DNA from: Desulfobacteraceae bacterium
GTDB lineage: Bacteria > Desulfobacterota > Desulfobacteria > Desulfobacterales > SURF-7
Assembly: GCA_003599865.1 (NCBI GenBank)
Contig: QZKS01000043.1
Location: 1-42,041 of the forward strand
Direction of reading: 5' to 3'
Length of the DNA stretch: 42,041 bases
Shown here: positions 1 to 8,034 of the stretch, piece after piece
How positions within the stretch are numbered: position 1 is the stretch's first letter
Layout of the letters: each line of letters opens with the position of its first letter
The notes under the pieces: model-generated
The model's database searches: none
Told to the model about the DNA's origin: nothing
What the model saw: only the letters and a program-made list of their open reading frames with translations
Translations under genes and position numbers: made by a program

Positions 1-990
1 ATTCCAACTGCCGTAGCTGACTGTTGAAAAGCCCGTGGTGGTTATGGCCGTCGCTGTCTCGAAGACAGCAACCCGGATCGACTTCCCGAGCTGGGGGTAG
101 AGAGTCCGGCTCGTCAGGAGGAACATTACTGCGGCTGATAAAGGAATCAGCACCGCTAACAGGCGCACCTCGCCGTTTCGGGCCACCATACGCAGCTTGC
201 GGCGCCACAGCAACCAGGCAGTCACAAAACTTAAATTCCCAAGCAGCATGAGCGGCAGGGTCACGGCCTCGATGGCGGTTGAATCCCAGTATCCGATACT
301 CTCCACTCGCGTGGAAAATCCGCCTGTGGAGACTGCGGCAAAGGAATGGTTGACGGCGTCAAAAAGCGACATGCCTGCCATCCGGTATGCAATGGTTCCG
401 GCGAGGGCATAGCAACCATAGATCATCAGAACCAACCGCGCCGACTGCCGGACATGCGGCAGTAGTTGGTCGCTTCGGCCCTCCGCGCTCGATATGCCGA
501 CGCCAACGGGACCGACGATAGCCGACATCATGATAATGGCCAAACCTGCTCCGCCGGCCAATTGGATGATGCTGCGCCAGATCAGAATCATTTTGCCGGC
601 GCTTGTCAAGTCCACGACCGAAAGTCCGGTGGTGGTCCACCCGCTAACTGATTCGAATAAAGCCCGTGAATACGGAAGACCCAAAACGGATGTAAAGGGC
701 CATGCGGAAAAAAGGATGACCACTATCCAGCTCAGGAGAACGATGATGCCGCCCTCCTGAATGGTCAATGTGATGTTGGACCGGGAATGAAACGCCTTCC
801 ACAAGGCAATTCCTACGACAAAAAGGCAGGCCGCGGGCAGGCCGAATGCCCATGCGTGTGTTGCTTCCCCAGGATGGGATATGAGAATAAGAAGCGGCGT
901 CAACATCACCCCGCCGGACAGAAGCAGGATCATTCCGACTGAAGAAATGATCGCGGTATAGCGTTGTTTGAGATAGTCTTTTTCTCGCAA
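1..990 (-). CDS. trkH: TrkH/TrkG-type potassium uptake membrane subunit (3' end outside window)
   Basis: Translocating subunit of a Trk/Ktr-type K+ uptake system in the inner membrane. The reading frame is open from a TTG at 990 to the window edge, giving 330 residues of a family usually about 480 long. Three selectivity-filter loops are visible: SGWTTTGLS near residue 110, VSTGGFST near 220 and TTTGFSTV near 320, each followed or preceded by hydrophobic helices. That pattern is diagnostic of TrkH. The start is chosen because GAGG lies about 9 bases upstream and the preceding RCK gene stops at 1003, leaving 12 bases between them. It is the last visible gene of an operon with two RCK regulatory genes and a two-component pair. 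The fourth pore loop and the C-terminus are not visible. Confidence 0.93.
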   Translation of the reverse strand, partial: MREKDYLKQRYTAIISSVGMILLLSGGVMLTPLLILISHPGEATHAWAFGLPAACLFVVGIALWKAFHSRSNITLTIQEGGIIVLLSWIVVILFSAWPFTSVLGLPYSRALFESVSGWTTTGLSVVDLTSAGKMILIWRSIIQLAGGAGLAIIMMSAIVGPVGVGISSAEGRSDQLLPHVRQSARLVLMIYGCYALAGTIAYRMAGMSLFDAVNHSFAAVSTGGFSTRVESIGYWDSTAIEAVTLPLMLLGNLSFVTAWLLWRRKLRMVARNGEVRLLAVLIPLSAAVMFLLTSRTLYPQLGKSIRVAVFETATAITTTGFSTVSYGSWN

Positions 991-1002
991 GGCACAGTCC
1001 CT

Positions 1003-1665
1003 CTATATCTGTTCGCCGGTGAACACCTTGAGCACCGGGCCGTGGTTTTCCGGCAGTGTTATCAGGACCACACGGTCGCCCGCCAGTAATTCATTGGCGC
1101 CACGAGGGACGATCGGCTTATTGTCGCGGATCACGACCGCGACCAAAGCGTTTTCAGGCAGATTGATATCCTTTAAAAGCTTCCCGGCGACCGGGGAATC
1201 GTCATCAAGGATGATCTCGGTCACATTGACCCGTCCTTGGCCCACCGGCAGCAGATTGAGGATCTGTTCCAGGGATGCCCGCTGTTCAATCAGGCTGCCG
1301 ACAATATGGGTGGTGGAAAAGGCGGCAACCCCCAGCTTTTCAAAAATCTCGACATTCTCCGGGTCATTGGCCAAGGCAATGGCCCGCGGCACGCCGAATG
1401 TAAGGGCGGCTAACTGGCAGATCACCAGATTGTCCTGGTCGTTGGGAGTGATGGCCAGTACCACATCCGCGCCCATGGCTCCGGCTTCCTTGAGGATCAC
1501 GTCATCGCTGCCGTCACCGCAAACCACTGTGGCGGAAAGCCGACGCGCCAATTGAACGCATTCTTCCCGGTTGCGATTGATGATAACCACCGCATATCCC
1601 TTGGCGGTGAAGTTCCGGCAAAGAAAATAGAGCGTCTTGCCGGAACCGACAATCAGTACCTTCAT
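1003..1665 (-). CDS. trkA: TrkA-type K+ uptake regulatory protein, one complete RCK unit
   Basis: Cytoplasmic RCK protein that gates the TrkH channel in response to bound nucleotide. The 220 residues contain an RCK_N Rossmann fold at about 1-120, with the glycine motif GSGKTLYF at 7-14 (a variant of GxGxxG), and an RCK_C lobe at about 135-215. It is the length of KtrA, or half of E. coli TrkA, which carries two such units in about 458 residues. Its ATG overlaps the stop of the upstream RCK_N gene (1662-1665), implying translational coupling, and trkH follows after 12 bases. Whether it acts as KtrA (ATP/ADP) or TrkA (NAD(H)) cannot be decided from the sequence alone. Confidence 0.9.
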   Translation of the reverse strand: MKVLIVGSGKTLYFLCRNFTAKGYAVVIINRNREECVQLARRLSATVVCGDGSDDVILKEAGAMGADVVLAITPNDQDNLVICQLAALTFGVPRAIALANDPENVEIFEKLGVAAFSTTHIVGSLIEQRASLEQILNLLPVGQGRVNVTEIILDDDSPVAGKLLKDINLPENALVAVVIRDNKPIVPRGANELLAGDRVVLITLPENHGPVLKVFTGEQI

Positions 1666-2102
1666 GGTTTTGCATCTCCTTGAGCAGCCCGGCCGCCGGC
1701 AACGGCCAGCATAAATATCTCCGCGGCCACCGATGTCGGACAGATGGTTTCAATACCCAGTTGGTCATAAACCTGCTCGCGCCTCGGATCGAAGACCCTG
1801 GCCAATACATGCGCAACGTTAAACAGTTTGCGGGCGATCTGGGCCACCATCAAATTGACGTTGTCCTCGTGCGTCGTGGCGAAAAGGACGTCTGCCTGTT
1901 TCAGCTTGGCCTCTTTGAGCACCGCTATCTGTGTTGCGTCCCCCACGACGCGAAAACCGCTGAACCCAGGGGACAGGTCATCAAAGGTTTCCTCATTGGC
2001 GTCAATCACAACGACCGAATGCCCCACACGGCTCAACTGGTTGGCCAGGTAGGATCCCAAACGTCCACACCCGACAATCACGATGTAAAGGCTATTTTTC
2101 AT
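1662..2102 (-). CDS. RCK_N-only TrkA-like protein
   Basis: A 146-residue protein with a canonical nucleotide-binding Rossmann motif GCGRLGSYL near residue 11 and an acidic residue ending strand 2 (VVIDANEE), which favours NAD(H)-type binding. The sequence ends soon after the RCK_N fold and lacks an RCK_C lobe. It overlaps the response-regulator gene by 11 bases upstream and the second RCK gene by 4 bases downstream. Together the two RCK genes look like a TrkA that has been divided and has lost the C lobe of its first half. It probably assembles with the 220-residue partner into the gating ring of TrkH (inference). Confidence 0.88.
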   Translation of the reverse strand: MKNSLYIVIVGCGRLGSYLANQLSRVGHSVVVIDANEETFDDLSPGFSGFRVVGDATQIAVLKEAKLKQADVLFATTHEDNVNLMVAQIARKLFNVAHVLARVFDPRREQVYDQLGIETICPTSVAAEIFMLAVAGGRAAQGDAKP

Positions 2103-2817
2103 TCAGGTCCTCTTTGGCGCCGTCTTCCCGGGTCGCGGGGTGCTCTTGATCCGGTCCAAGATCGATCCTGCCGAATTTGTTCCAGGACGTGGTCCGATCC
2201 AGGTTCACCCAGGCCGGTTTGAAAGTGGGATCGATATCCAGGGCCGCCCGGTAGAACTTCTGAGCCTCCAGCCAATCACCCTTGATTTCAAGCAATGCGC
2301 CAAGCAGGTTATATGCTTCCGGCTGGGCCGGGTCCGCCGCTATGGCCTTTCGAGCTGTTTCACGAGCAGTGGAAAAACCATGATCCGAGATGTGACGCTT
2401 GGTGAGCTCGATCAACGAGACGTAGTCGACAGCGTTCTTTTCGCTCAGCGCCTCCCGCTGCAGCACTTGGGTGGCCAGCTCTCGAATCTCACCGGGACTG
2501 AATGGTTTCTGAATGAAATCCACTGCGCCGAGTTTCATGGCCTCCACGGCGGATTTAATGGTCCCGTGGGCCGTGATAATGATCACCCGGACTTTCGGCC
2601 AGTCATCCTTGATCTGCCGAAGAACCTCCATGCCGTCTATCCCCGGCATCTTCAAATCCAGAAACACCAAGCCGAACGAATTTTTGCGAAGCTTCCCAAG
2701 CGCTTCCTCACCATTCACGGCTGTCTGGACTGGGATTCCCAGAGGTTCCAATGACTGAGATATGGTCAGACGGATGTTCTTTTCGTCGTCAACCACCAGA
2801 ATGGGTTTCTTTTCCAT
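2092..2817 (-). CDS. Response regulator: receiver domain fused to TPR repeats
   Basis: An N-terminal CheY-like receiver spans about residues 5-122. It has the acidic pair VVDDEKN, phosphoacceptor Asp in FLDLKMPG near residue 54, the conserved Thr in ITAHGT, and Lys in the QKPFSP loop. The C-terminal part, about 140-205, is TPR-like (the stretch PEAYNLLGALLEIKGDWLEA has the TPR residue spacing), followed by a charged tail. There is no DNA-binding domain, so it probably works through protein contacts. It lies 9 bases after the sensor-kinase gene and overlaps the RCK gene by 11 bases, so it is the likely phosphorylation partner of that kinase within the K+ operon. A partner for the TPR part is unknown. 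Confidence 0.9.
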   Translation of the reverse strand: MEKKPILVVDDEKNIRLTISQSLEPLGIPVQTAVNGEEALGKLRKNSFGLVFLDLKMPGIDGMEVLRQIKDDWPKVRVIIITAHGTIKSAVEAMKLGAVDFIQKPFSPGEIRELATQVLQREALSEKNAVDYVSLIELTKRHISDHGFSTARETARKAIAADPAQPEAYNLLGALLEIKGDWLEAQKFYRAALDIDPTFKPAWVNLDRTTSWNKFGRIDLGPDQEHPATREDGAKEDLNEK

Positions 2818-2826
2818 GTGTTCCTC

Positions 2827-4659
2827 CTATTGAACCAACGGCAGGGTGAATGTGAAGGTGCTTCCGCGACCGGAGGGCGATTCGACCCAAATAGCGCCTC
2901 CGTGGGCGCGAACGATTTCCTTGCAGATGGCCAGACCCAGACCCGTCCCGCCCGCTTCCCGGCCCTTAACTTGGACGAATTTCTGAAATATCCTGGATTG
3001 ATACTCGGGCGGAATTCCCGGCCCGTCATCTCGCACGGAAATGTGAATATGAGGCCCGATCCTATGGGCAAAAATATTTATATGACCACCCTTGCTCACG
3101 TATCGCAGGGCATTGGAAATCAGATTGCTCAATACCCACGTTATCTTGTTGGCATCGGCGCGGATCTTGGGTATGTCACCAGTGAACTCCGATCTCAGTG
3201 AAACATTCTTCATGTCCATTTGACTTTTAAAAACCGCTTCAACATGCTCGAACAAGGTTGAGACCGGAACACTTTCGAACTCCAGTTCGATTCTGCCCGC
3301 CTCGATTTTTGAGAGGTCAAGCAAGTCATTGACAAGCGCCTGCATGCGGTGGACTTCCTCATGAGCCGCCTGGAGGAGATCCCGATCCTTTTCGGCCAGG
3401 CCGGCGGCGGCGTGTTCCATGAGAAGGTCCACGCTCATGCCCAGACTGGTCAGTGGCGTGCGAAGTTCATGAGATGCGGCCATGACGAATTCACTCTTGA
3501 GTCGCTCCACTTCCTTCAGGCGGGTTACGTCCCTGAGTAAGAGCACGATGCCGGACAGATTACGGTCCCTTCCCCGAATTGCCGTAATGGAAAAAAAATA
3601 GTGTCTTGAACCATCGCCCTCCGGGAAAATAATAATCCGCTGTTCATCGGGGACATTCGGTTGTACTCCCGTCTCGACTGTCTTGCGGATAAGATCGCAA
3701 ACCTGCGGGTCCGGCAAAATGTCCATGCACTGCAATGTGGAACTTTCAGTGAATTCCAACTCCAGCAACCGGCGTGCAGCGGGGTTGATGCCGTCTACCT
3801 TGAGATGGGTATCGAAAACCACCAAACCATCCTCGATGCTCGAAAGAATTGCCTCCCCCTTGTTCTTCTCTGAGATGATCTGGTCGATGTTCATTTCATT
3901 GTAGCGGACAAGCTGAAGAGACATTTGATTGAACTCTCCGGCCAAACGCCCAAGCTCGTCGCCCGTTTCCACGGGTACCTGGACAGTATAGTCACCGGAG
4001 GAGATTTTCCGCGACGCCTCCATGAACCGGCGGACCGGCCGGACAATCCGCTCGGCGAGAAACAAGCTGAACATCAAGGCCACGATCATTGCCGATGCGG
4101 CCACGAGCGCCGTTGACCAGATAGCGCGTCCAGCCACATTACCGGCCCTAATGCTGGCAGCGTACATTGTCTCCTCGTTGAGGTTGCGCAGGCCGATACA
4201 CACCTCACGAACCCTGGCAAAAAGGGGATAGACCATTTCCTGATAATAGGCGGGGTTCAGGGGCACTCTGCCGGTTTCACGCAAGTCGGTCAGGATGGAG
4301 AATTGTTTCCGGTAGGTCCCATAGTCGGCATCGATAACCTCTACAAGTTCCGCCTCGCCGGCAATGGTGATATTGTCTTTGGCTCGAGCCAACCATTCCA
4401 GAAAAACTGCTTCATTTTCCCGGAATTGTGTAATTCCTTTTTCTGCGTCACCCAGGAGCATGAGCAGCATGCCGCTGTCTTGACGCTCCAGGGCATCCAC
4501 CATATTCTCCGCAGCGAGGATGCTCCGGTAGTTCTCACTCAGGATGGACTCGGTCGCCTTGCCCAGCGATACCAGGTTCGTAATCGCCCAAACAACCACA
4601 AGACCCATGAGGGCGAATACGACGCCATATCCTGTTAAGATCTTTTTTTTCAAGGTCAT
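2827..4659 (-). CDS. Membrane sensor histidine kinase (KinB-like: sensor-HAMP-PAS-HisKA-HATPase)
   Basis: A 610-residue hybrid-free sensor kinase of the inner membrane. TM1 lies at about 9-31, a periplasmic helical sensor at about 32-185, and TM2 at about 188-212. HAMP follows, then a PAS domain (about 260-365), HisKA with the phospho-His in ASHELRTPLTS near residue 395, and a HATPase domain with N box (NLISNALRY), G1 (DDGPGIPP) and G2 (GTGLGLAI). The start is ATG 4659: GGAGGG sits at 4669-4674, and a sigma-54 promoter at 4704-4719 would begin the transcript downstream of the alternative upstream start at 4701. Domain order resembles Pseudomonas KinB, and the neighbouring upstream gene resembles AlgB, the KinB partner. 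It is the first gene of the Trk operon. Confidence 0.9.
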   Translation of the reverse strand: MTLKKKILTGYGVVFALMGLVVVWAITNLVSLGKATESILSENYRSILAAENMVDALERQDSGMLLMLLGDAEKGITQFRENEAVFLEWLARAKDNITIAGEAELVEVIDADYGTYRKQFSILTDLRETGRVPLNPAYYQEMVYPLFARVREVCIGLRNLNEETMYAASIRAGNVAGRAIWSTALVAASAMIVALMFSLFLAERIVRPVRRFMEASRKISSGDYTVQVPVETGDELGRLAGEFNQMSLQLVRYNEMNIDQIISEKNKGEAILSSIEDGLVVFDTHLKVDGINPAARRLLELEFTESSTLQCMDILPDPQVCDLIRKTVETGVQPNVPDEQRIIIFPEGDGSRHYFFSITAIRGRDRNLSGIVLLLRDVTRLKEVERLKSEFVMAASHELRTPLTSLGMSVDLLMEHAAAGLAEKDRDLLQAAHEEVHRMQALVNDLLDLSKIEAGRIELEFESVPVSTLFEHVEAVFKSQMDMKNVSLRSEFTGDIPKIRADANKITWVLSNLISNALRYVSKGGHINIFAHRIGPHIHISVRDDGPGIPPEYQSRIFQKFVQVKGREAGGTGLGLAICKEIVRAHGGAIWVESPSGRGSTFTFTLPLVQ

Positions 4660-4703
4660 GAAACACAACCCTCCGTTAGATTGCCGTTGTAACCATTGCA
4701 TAC

Positions 4704-4719
4704 AGCAACGGGCATGCCA
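4704..4719 (-). promoter_or_regulatory. Sigma-54 (-24/-12) promoter of the kinase-trk operon
   Basis: On the minus strand the sequence reads TGGCAT-GCCCG-TTGCT. It matches the RpoN consensus TGGCAC-N5-TTGCT with one mismatch and exact GG/GC spacing. Transcription would start about 12 bases past the GC element, near 4693-4695, leaving a leader of about 35 bases with the Shine-Dalgarno of the kinase gene. A sigma-54 activator gene ends just upstream at 4843. Confidence 0.72.
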
Positions 4720-4803
4720 TTCTTAAAAGTGAACTATTTCGGTGTGCTATGATAAAAGCCAAGGTGATTGGCCTTGAAACATGAAAGGATCGGATAAAAA
4801 TGA

Positions 4804-4820
4804 CCTTGCAAATTGCAAGG
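4804..4820. promoter_or_regulatory. 17-bp perfect dyad, candidate activator-binding site (UAS)
   Basis: CCTTGCAA-A-TTGCAAGG is a perfect inverted repeat with 8-base arms. Its centre is about 93 bases upstream of the -24 element, roughly -118 from the predicted start site. Enhancer sites of NtrC-family activators often lie at such distances. The alternative is a weak terminator of the activator gene, because on the minus strand the dyad is followed by TCATTTTTAT. A poorer inverted repeat (CAAGG, 7 bases, CCTTG) lies at 4760-4776. Confidence 0.45.
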
Positions 4821-4842
4821 CTCATCGAGATGAAAAGCAATA

Positions 4843-6201
4843 TCAGATACCGTAGGTTTTCCTTCTGCGCCAGAGCGTAGCCTGGTCGATACCCAGAATG
4901 TCCGCTGCTTCCTGGAGCGAGGAGGAGGTGGCCATGATTCTTCTGATATGCATCTCTTCGATGGTGGACAAGGGCACCTTATCGCCAATGGCTGGAATTC
5001 CGGTGATGGGAGCAATATTGTCGGGAAGATCCGACAAATCGATCCGTTCCCCGCCGCCCAGGATGACGGCACGCTCGATGGTGTTGCGGAGCTCCCGAAC
5101 ATTTCCCGGCCAGTCATGGCTCATCAGTGATTTCTCGGCCTCCTCGGTAAACCCAAGGAGCGTCTTATGATTGGCGATGCGGAAATGTGTAAAAAAATCC
5201 ATGGCCAGAGGGATAATGTCCTCCGGTCGATCCCGAAGTGAGGGAATCGTAAGGCAAATCACGTTCAGCCGGTAAAACAGGTCTTCCCGGAAGCGGCCCT
5301 CGGCCACACGTTTTTTGAGATCGGCGTTTGTGGCGGCTATGATGCGGACATCCGCCTTGCGCACCTTGGATTCCCCCAGACGCTCATATTCCTTGTCCTG
5401 AATGAAGCGAAGCAATTTGGCTTGCATTGATGGAGCCAAATCCCCGATCTCATCCAGAAAAAGTGTGCCGCCCTCACACGCAGCGATACGACCTGGGTTA
5501 TCCCGCACCGCCCCGGTGAAGGACCCTTTGGCATGTCCGAACAACTCGCTCTCAAGGAGATCGGGAGGAACCGCCGGACAAGATACAATCCCCATGGGTT
5601 TTGCCGCCCTCGGACTCCAGTTGTGGATAGCCCTGGCAAACACCGATTTTCCCGTTCCGCTCTCCCCGCAAAGCAGGACAATCGCCTCCGAGCAAGCGGC
5701 CTTCTTCGCGGTCTCGATGACTCGCTGCATGTTGGTACTCAGACTGTGAAGACGATCCTCCGGACCAAGCCTCTGCGCGCCCTCCTTGAGCACTGCGATC
5801 TCGGTTTCCAGTTCCCTGATTCTGCCGATCCTCCTGGTTATGAGCTTAACCTGATCCGGGGTGAATGGCTTGGCAATATAGTCGGTGGCGCCTCGTTTGA
5901 TCGCCTCCACGGCGCTCTCAATGGAGGCATGGGCCGTGATGACCACAATTTTGGTCCAGGACGAGTTGGACAGCAGGACCGGAATCAAGTCCATGCCGTT
6001 TTCCCCACCCAATTTGAGATCGACAAAGGCCAAATCAAAGGAACGTGTTCTCGTTTCCTCGGCGGCATCCGCCGGATTGCTCACGGCAATGACCGTATGC
6101 CCCTCGGCCGCCAGGCAGTATGAAAGCGTCTTACGGATATTGGCTTCATCGTCCACGATGAGGACGCTTAGGTGGAAGGTTCTGTTCATTTGGCAAACCA
6201 A
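4843..6201 (-). CDS. NtrC-family sigma-54-dependent response regulator, AlgB-like
   Basis: A 452-residue enhancer-binding protein. The receiver spans about 12-125 (phospho-Asp in FVDLKLGG near 60, Thr in ITAHAS, Lys in AKPFTP). The AAA+ domain spans about 150-380, with Walker A GESGTGKS near 178, a GSFTGA version of the sigma-54-contacting GAFTGA loop near 225, Walker B GGTLFLDEIGD and the FREDLFYRLNV motif. The FIS-type helix-turn-helix is at 425-452 (ADILGIDQATLWRRRKTYGI). By memory it resembles Pseudomonas AlgB along its whole length, especially the C-terminus. The start is TTG 6201 or ATG 6189; neither has a clear Shine-Dalgarno. It probably activates the promoter at 4704-4719 and is phosphorylated by the kinase downstream (inference). 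Confidence 0.9.
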   Translation of the reverse strand: MVCQMNRTFHLSVLIVDDEANIRKTLSYCLAAEGHTVIAVSNPADAAEETRTRSFDLAFVDLKLGGENGMDLIPVLLSNSSWTKIVVITAHASIESAVEAIKRGATDYIAKPFTPDQVKLITRRIGRIRELETEIAVLKEGAQRLGPEDRLHSLSTNMQRVIETAKKAACSEAIVLLCGESGTGKSVFARAIHNWSPRAAKPMGIVSCPAVPPDLLESELFGHAKGSFTGAVRDNPGRIAACEGGTLFLDEIGDLAPSMQAKLLRFIQDKEYERLGESKVRKADVRIIAATNADLKKRVAEGRFREDLFYRLNVICLTIPSLRDRPEDIIPLAMDFFTHFRIANHKTLLGFTEEAEKSLMSHDWPGNVRELRNTIERAVILGGGERIDLSDLPDNIAPITGIPAIGDKVPLSTIEEMHIRRIMATSSSLQEAADILGIDQATLWRRRKTYGI

Positions 6202-6208
6202 AACCCGA

Positions 6209-6298
6209 TCAGTATGATCCTCGGTAAAGGATGAAAAAAAAGATCACAAAACTGATGGTCAGAACAAAGAGCAACTGATCGGGTTCAAATTTTCTCAT
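6209..6298 (-). CDS. Candidate 29-residue single-helix membrane peptide
   Basis: A short frame from ATG 6298 to TGA 6209, too short for usual gene callers. It encodes a charged N-terminus (MRKFEPDQ) followed by an unbroken hydrophobic stretch of about 17 residues (LLFVLTISFVIFFFILY) and a polar end (RGSY). This looks like a small inner-membrane protein. GGAG lies about 14 bases upstream of the ATG, which is longer than ideal. The stop falls 7 bases before the TTG start of the AlgB-like gene, so translation could be coupled. It may be chance in a short gap, and no family is recognised. Confidence 0.35.
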   Translation of the reverse strand: MRKFEPDQLLFVLTISFVIFFFILYRGSY

Positions 6299-6324
6299 GG
6301 CAACCACGAATTCTCCGGATCAGA

Positions 6325-7548
6325 TCAGCATGGTTCCTTATCCAGATTAAACGCCGAATGCAGCACACGGACTGCGAGTTCCGCATATTTTTCTTCAATC
6401 ATGCACGAAATGCGGATCTCCGACGTACTGATCAGGCGTATGTTGATATTCTCTTTGGCAAGCGCGGAAAACATGGTTGCAGCAACACCGGAATGATTTT
6501 TCATGCCAACACCGACCACCGATACTTTCGCAATATTATCCGCAGTCAGGACCTCGGTTGCACCGATCTGTTCAGCCACTTTTTTCGATATTTCGGTTGC
6601 TTCCCTGAAATCCGCTTTGGAAACCGTGAATGTCAGGTCTGTCTCTCCACCGGTTCTCGTATTCTGAATGATCATGTCCACTTGAATCTTGGCATCCGCC
6701 AACGGCGTAAATATTTTTGCGGATATCCCCGGCTGATCCGGAACTTTTTTCAGGGTGATCCGCGCCTGATCCTTATTACAGGTAACGCCGGAAACAACCA
6801 GCCGCTCCATCGCATCATCCTCATTGACAACCATAGTCCCTTCCTCCTCGTTAAATGATGATCTCACATGCACCGGAACATTGTATTTCTTGGCAAATTC
6901 AACCGATCGGATCTGGAGCACCTTGGCACCAAGACTGGACATTTCCAGCATTTCATCATAACTGATCCTGTCCATCTTTCTGGCCTTATGACATATATTG
7001 GGATCGGTTGTGTAGATGCCATCCACATCCGTATAAATTTCGCATGTATCCGCGTGAATTGCTGCCGCAATCGCCACTGCAGACGTATCTGATCCGCCCC
7101 GCCCAAGGGTGGTGATATTTCCTCTTTCGTCATGCCCCTGGAACCCGGCAACCACCACGATATGCCTTTCACGGATCAGATCCTGTATTCGATCTCCCCC
7201 GATGCTGATAATTCTGGCGCTGCATGATTGGGCATCGGTTCGAATATCTGCCTGAAATCCGAGAAGTGAGGTTGCGGAATATCCCATATCCCGTAATATC
7301 ATGGATAATAAAGCGACTGTGGTCTGCTCGCCGGTGGAAAGCAGAACATCCAGCTCTCTCTTGTTGGGACGGGGTGACGCCTCATGTGCCAGCTTGATTA
7401 AACTGTCGGTTACACCGGCCATGGCAGACAATATGATCACCACATCGTTTCCCTGATCATGTGTTTTGGCAACACGTTTTGCCACATTTCGGATACGGTC
7501 AACACTCCCGACAGAAGTACCTCCGTATTTCTGAACAATTAGTGCCAT
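6325..7548 (-). CDS. lysC: Aspartate kinase (aspartokinase)
   Basis: Phosphorylates aspartate, the first step towards lysine, threonine, methionine and diaminopimelate. The 407 residues match the usual length of the monofunctional alpha-type enzyme. The kinase domain at about 1-245 starts with the signature KYGGTSVG and contains GFQGHDERGNITTLGRGGSD and YTDVDGIYTTDP. Two ACT domains follow at about 265-400 and carry allosteric feedback sites (VPDQPG; NHSGVAA). AAGGAG sits 5 bases before the ATG. It is the last gene of the phoH-to-lysC operon, 9 bases after tsaE. A composition change starts just beyond its end. Confidence 0.96.
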   Translation of the reverse strand: MALIVQKYGGTSVGSVDRIRNVAKRVAKTHDQGNDVVIILSAMAGVTDSLIKLAHEASPRPNKRELDVLLSTGEQTTVALLSMILRDMGYSATSLLGFQADIRTDAQSCSARIISIGGDRIQDLIRERHIVVVAGFQGHDERGNITTLGRGGSDTSAVAIAAAIHADTCEIYTDVDGIYTTDPNICHKARKMDRISYDEMLEMSSLGAKVLQIRSVEFAKKYNVPVHVRSSFNEEEGTMVVNEDDAMERLVVSGVTCNKDQARITLKKVPDQPGISAKIFTPLADAKIQVDMIIQNTRTGGETDLTFTVSKADFREATEISKKVAEQIGATEVLTADNIAKVSVVGVGMKNHSGVAATMFSALAKENINIRLISTSEIRISCMIEEKYAELAVRVLHSAFNLDKEPC

Positions 7549-7557
7549 TTTTTCTCC

Positions 7558-8034
7558 TTAATATTTTCTTCCGATATATGCCATCAAATCCTTATTTCCA
7601 AGCCTGTCCGCGTTAATGGTTATCCTTCGGGTATCTTCCCCCGTGACAAGAATGTTTACAGAAAGATAAGACGTCAAAATTGTGTCCGGCAACCTGTCTG
7701 CCCATTCAATCACGGCAATTCCCTGTCCGGATAAAATCTCTTCCAGACCGAGATCATATACTTCCCGGGGATCGCTCAATCGATATAAATCGATATGAAA
7801 AAGGCAGAGCCGTCCAGGATATTGATTAATCAGATTATATGTCGGACTGGTGATATAATACCGGTCAGGGACCGCCAATCCTTTCCCGATCCCCTGCGCA
7901 AAGGTGGTTTTACCACTTCCTAGATCCCCGTCAAGGGTTATCACGATACCCGGTGTCAGTGCATCCCCAAGATACTGCCCTAAAACACGGGTTTCCTCCG
8001 GCGATCGGGTGGATATCGTTATCTCGGAAGTCAC
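7558..8034 (-). CDS. tsaE: tRNA threonylcarbamoyladenosine biosynthesis ATPase TsaE
   Basis: P-loop ATPase that works with TsaB and TsaD to make the t6A modification at position 37 of ANN-decoding tRNAs in the cytoplasm. In 158 residues, the family's normal size, it shows Walker A GDLGSGKTTFAQ near residue 38, the TSPTYNLINQY segment, HIDLYRL and VIEWADRLPD, all typical of the YjeE/TsaE family. The start is GTG 8034, which overlaps the stop of the upstream nnr gene as GTGA. Nnr-tsaE adjacency is common in bacteria. Confidence 0.95.
   Translation of the reverse strand: MTSEITISTRSPEETRVLGQYLGDALTPGIVITLDGDLGSGKTTFAQGIGKGLAVPDRYYITSPTYNLINQYPGRLCLFHIDLYRLSDPREVYDLGLEEILSGQGIAVIEWADRLPDTILTSYLSVNILVTGEDTRRITINADRLGNKDLMAYIGRKY

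Noticed and set aside
1019-1555. 178-codon plus-strand open frame over the RCK gene
   Set aside because: Shadow; the minus frame is an unambiguous RCK protein and the plus frame has no start signal or family pattern.
4660-4701. Upstream in-frame start of the sensor kinase at 4701
   Set aside because: No Shine-Dalgarno there and the predicted sigma-54 transcript begins near 4694, downstream of it.
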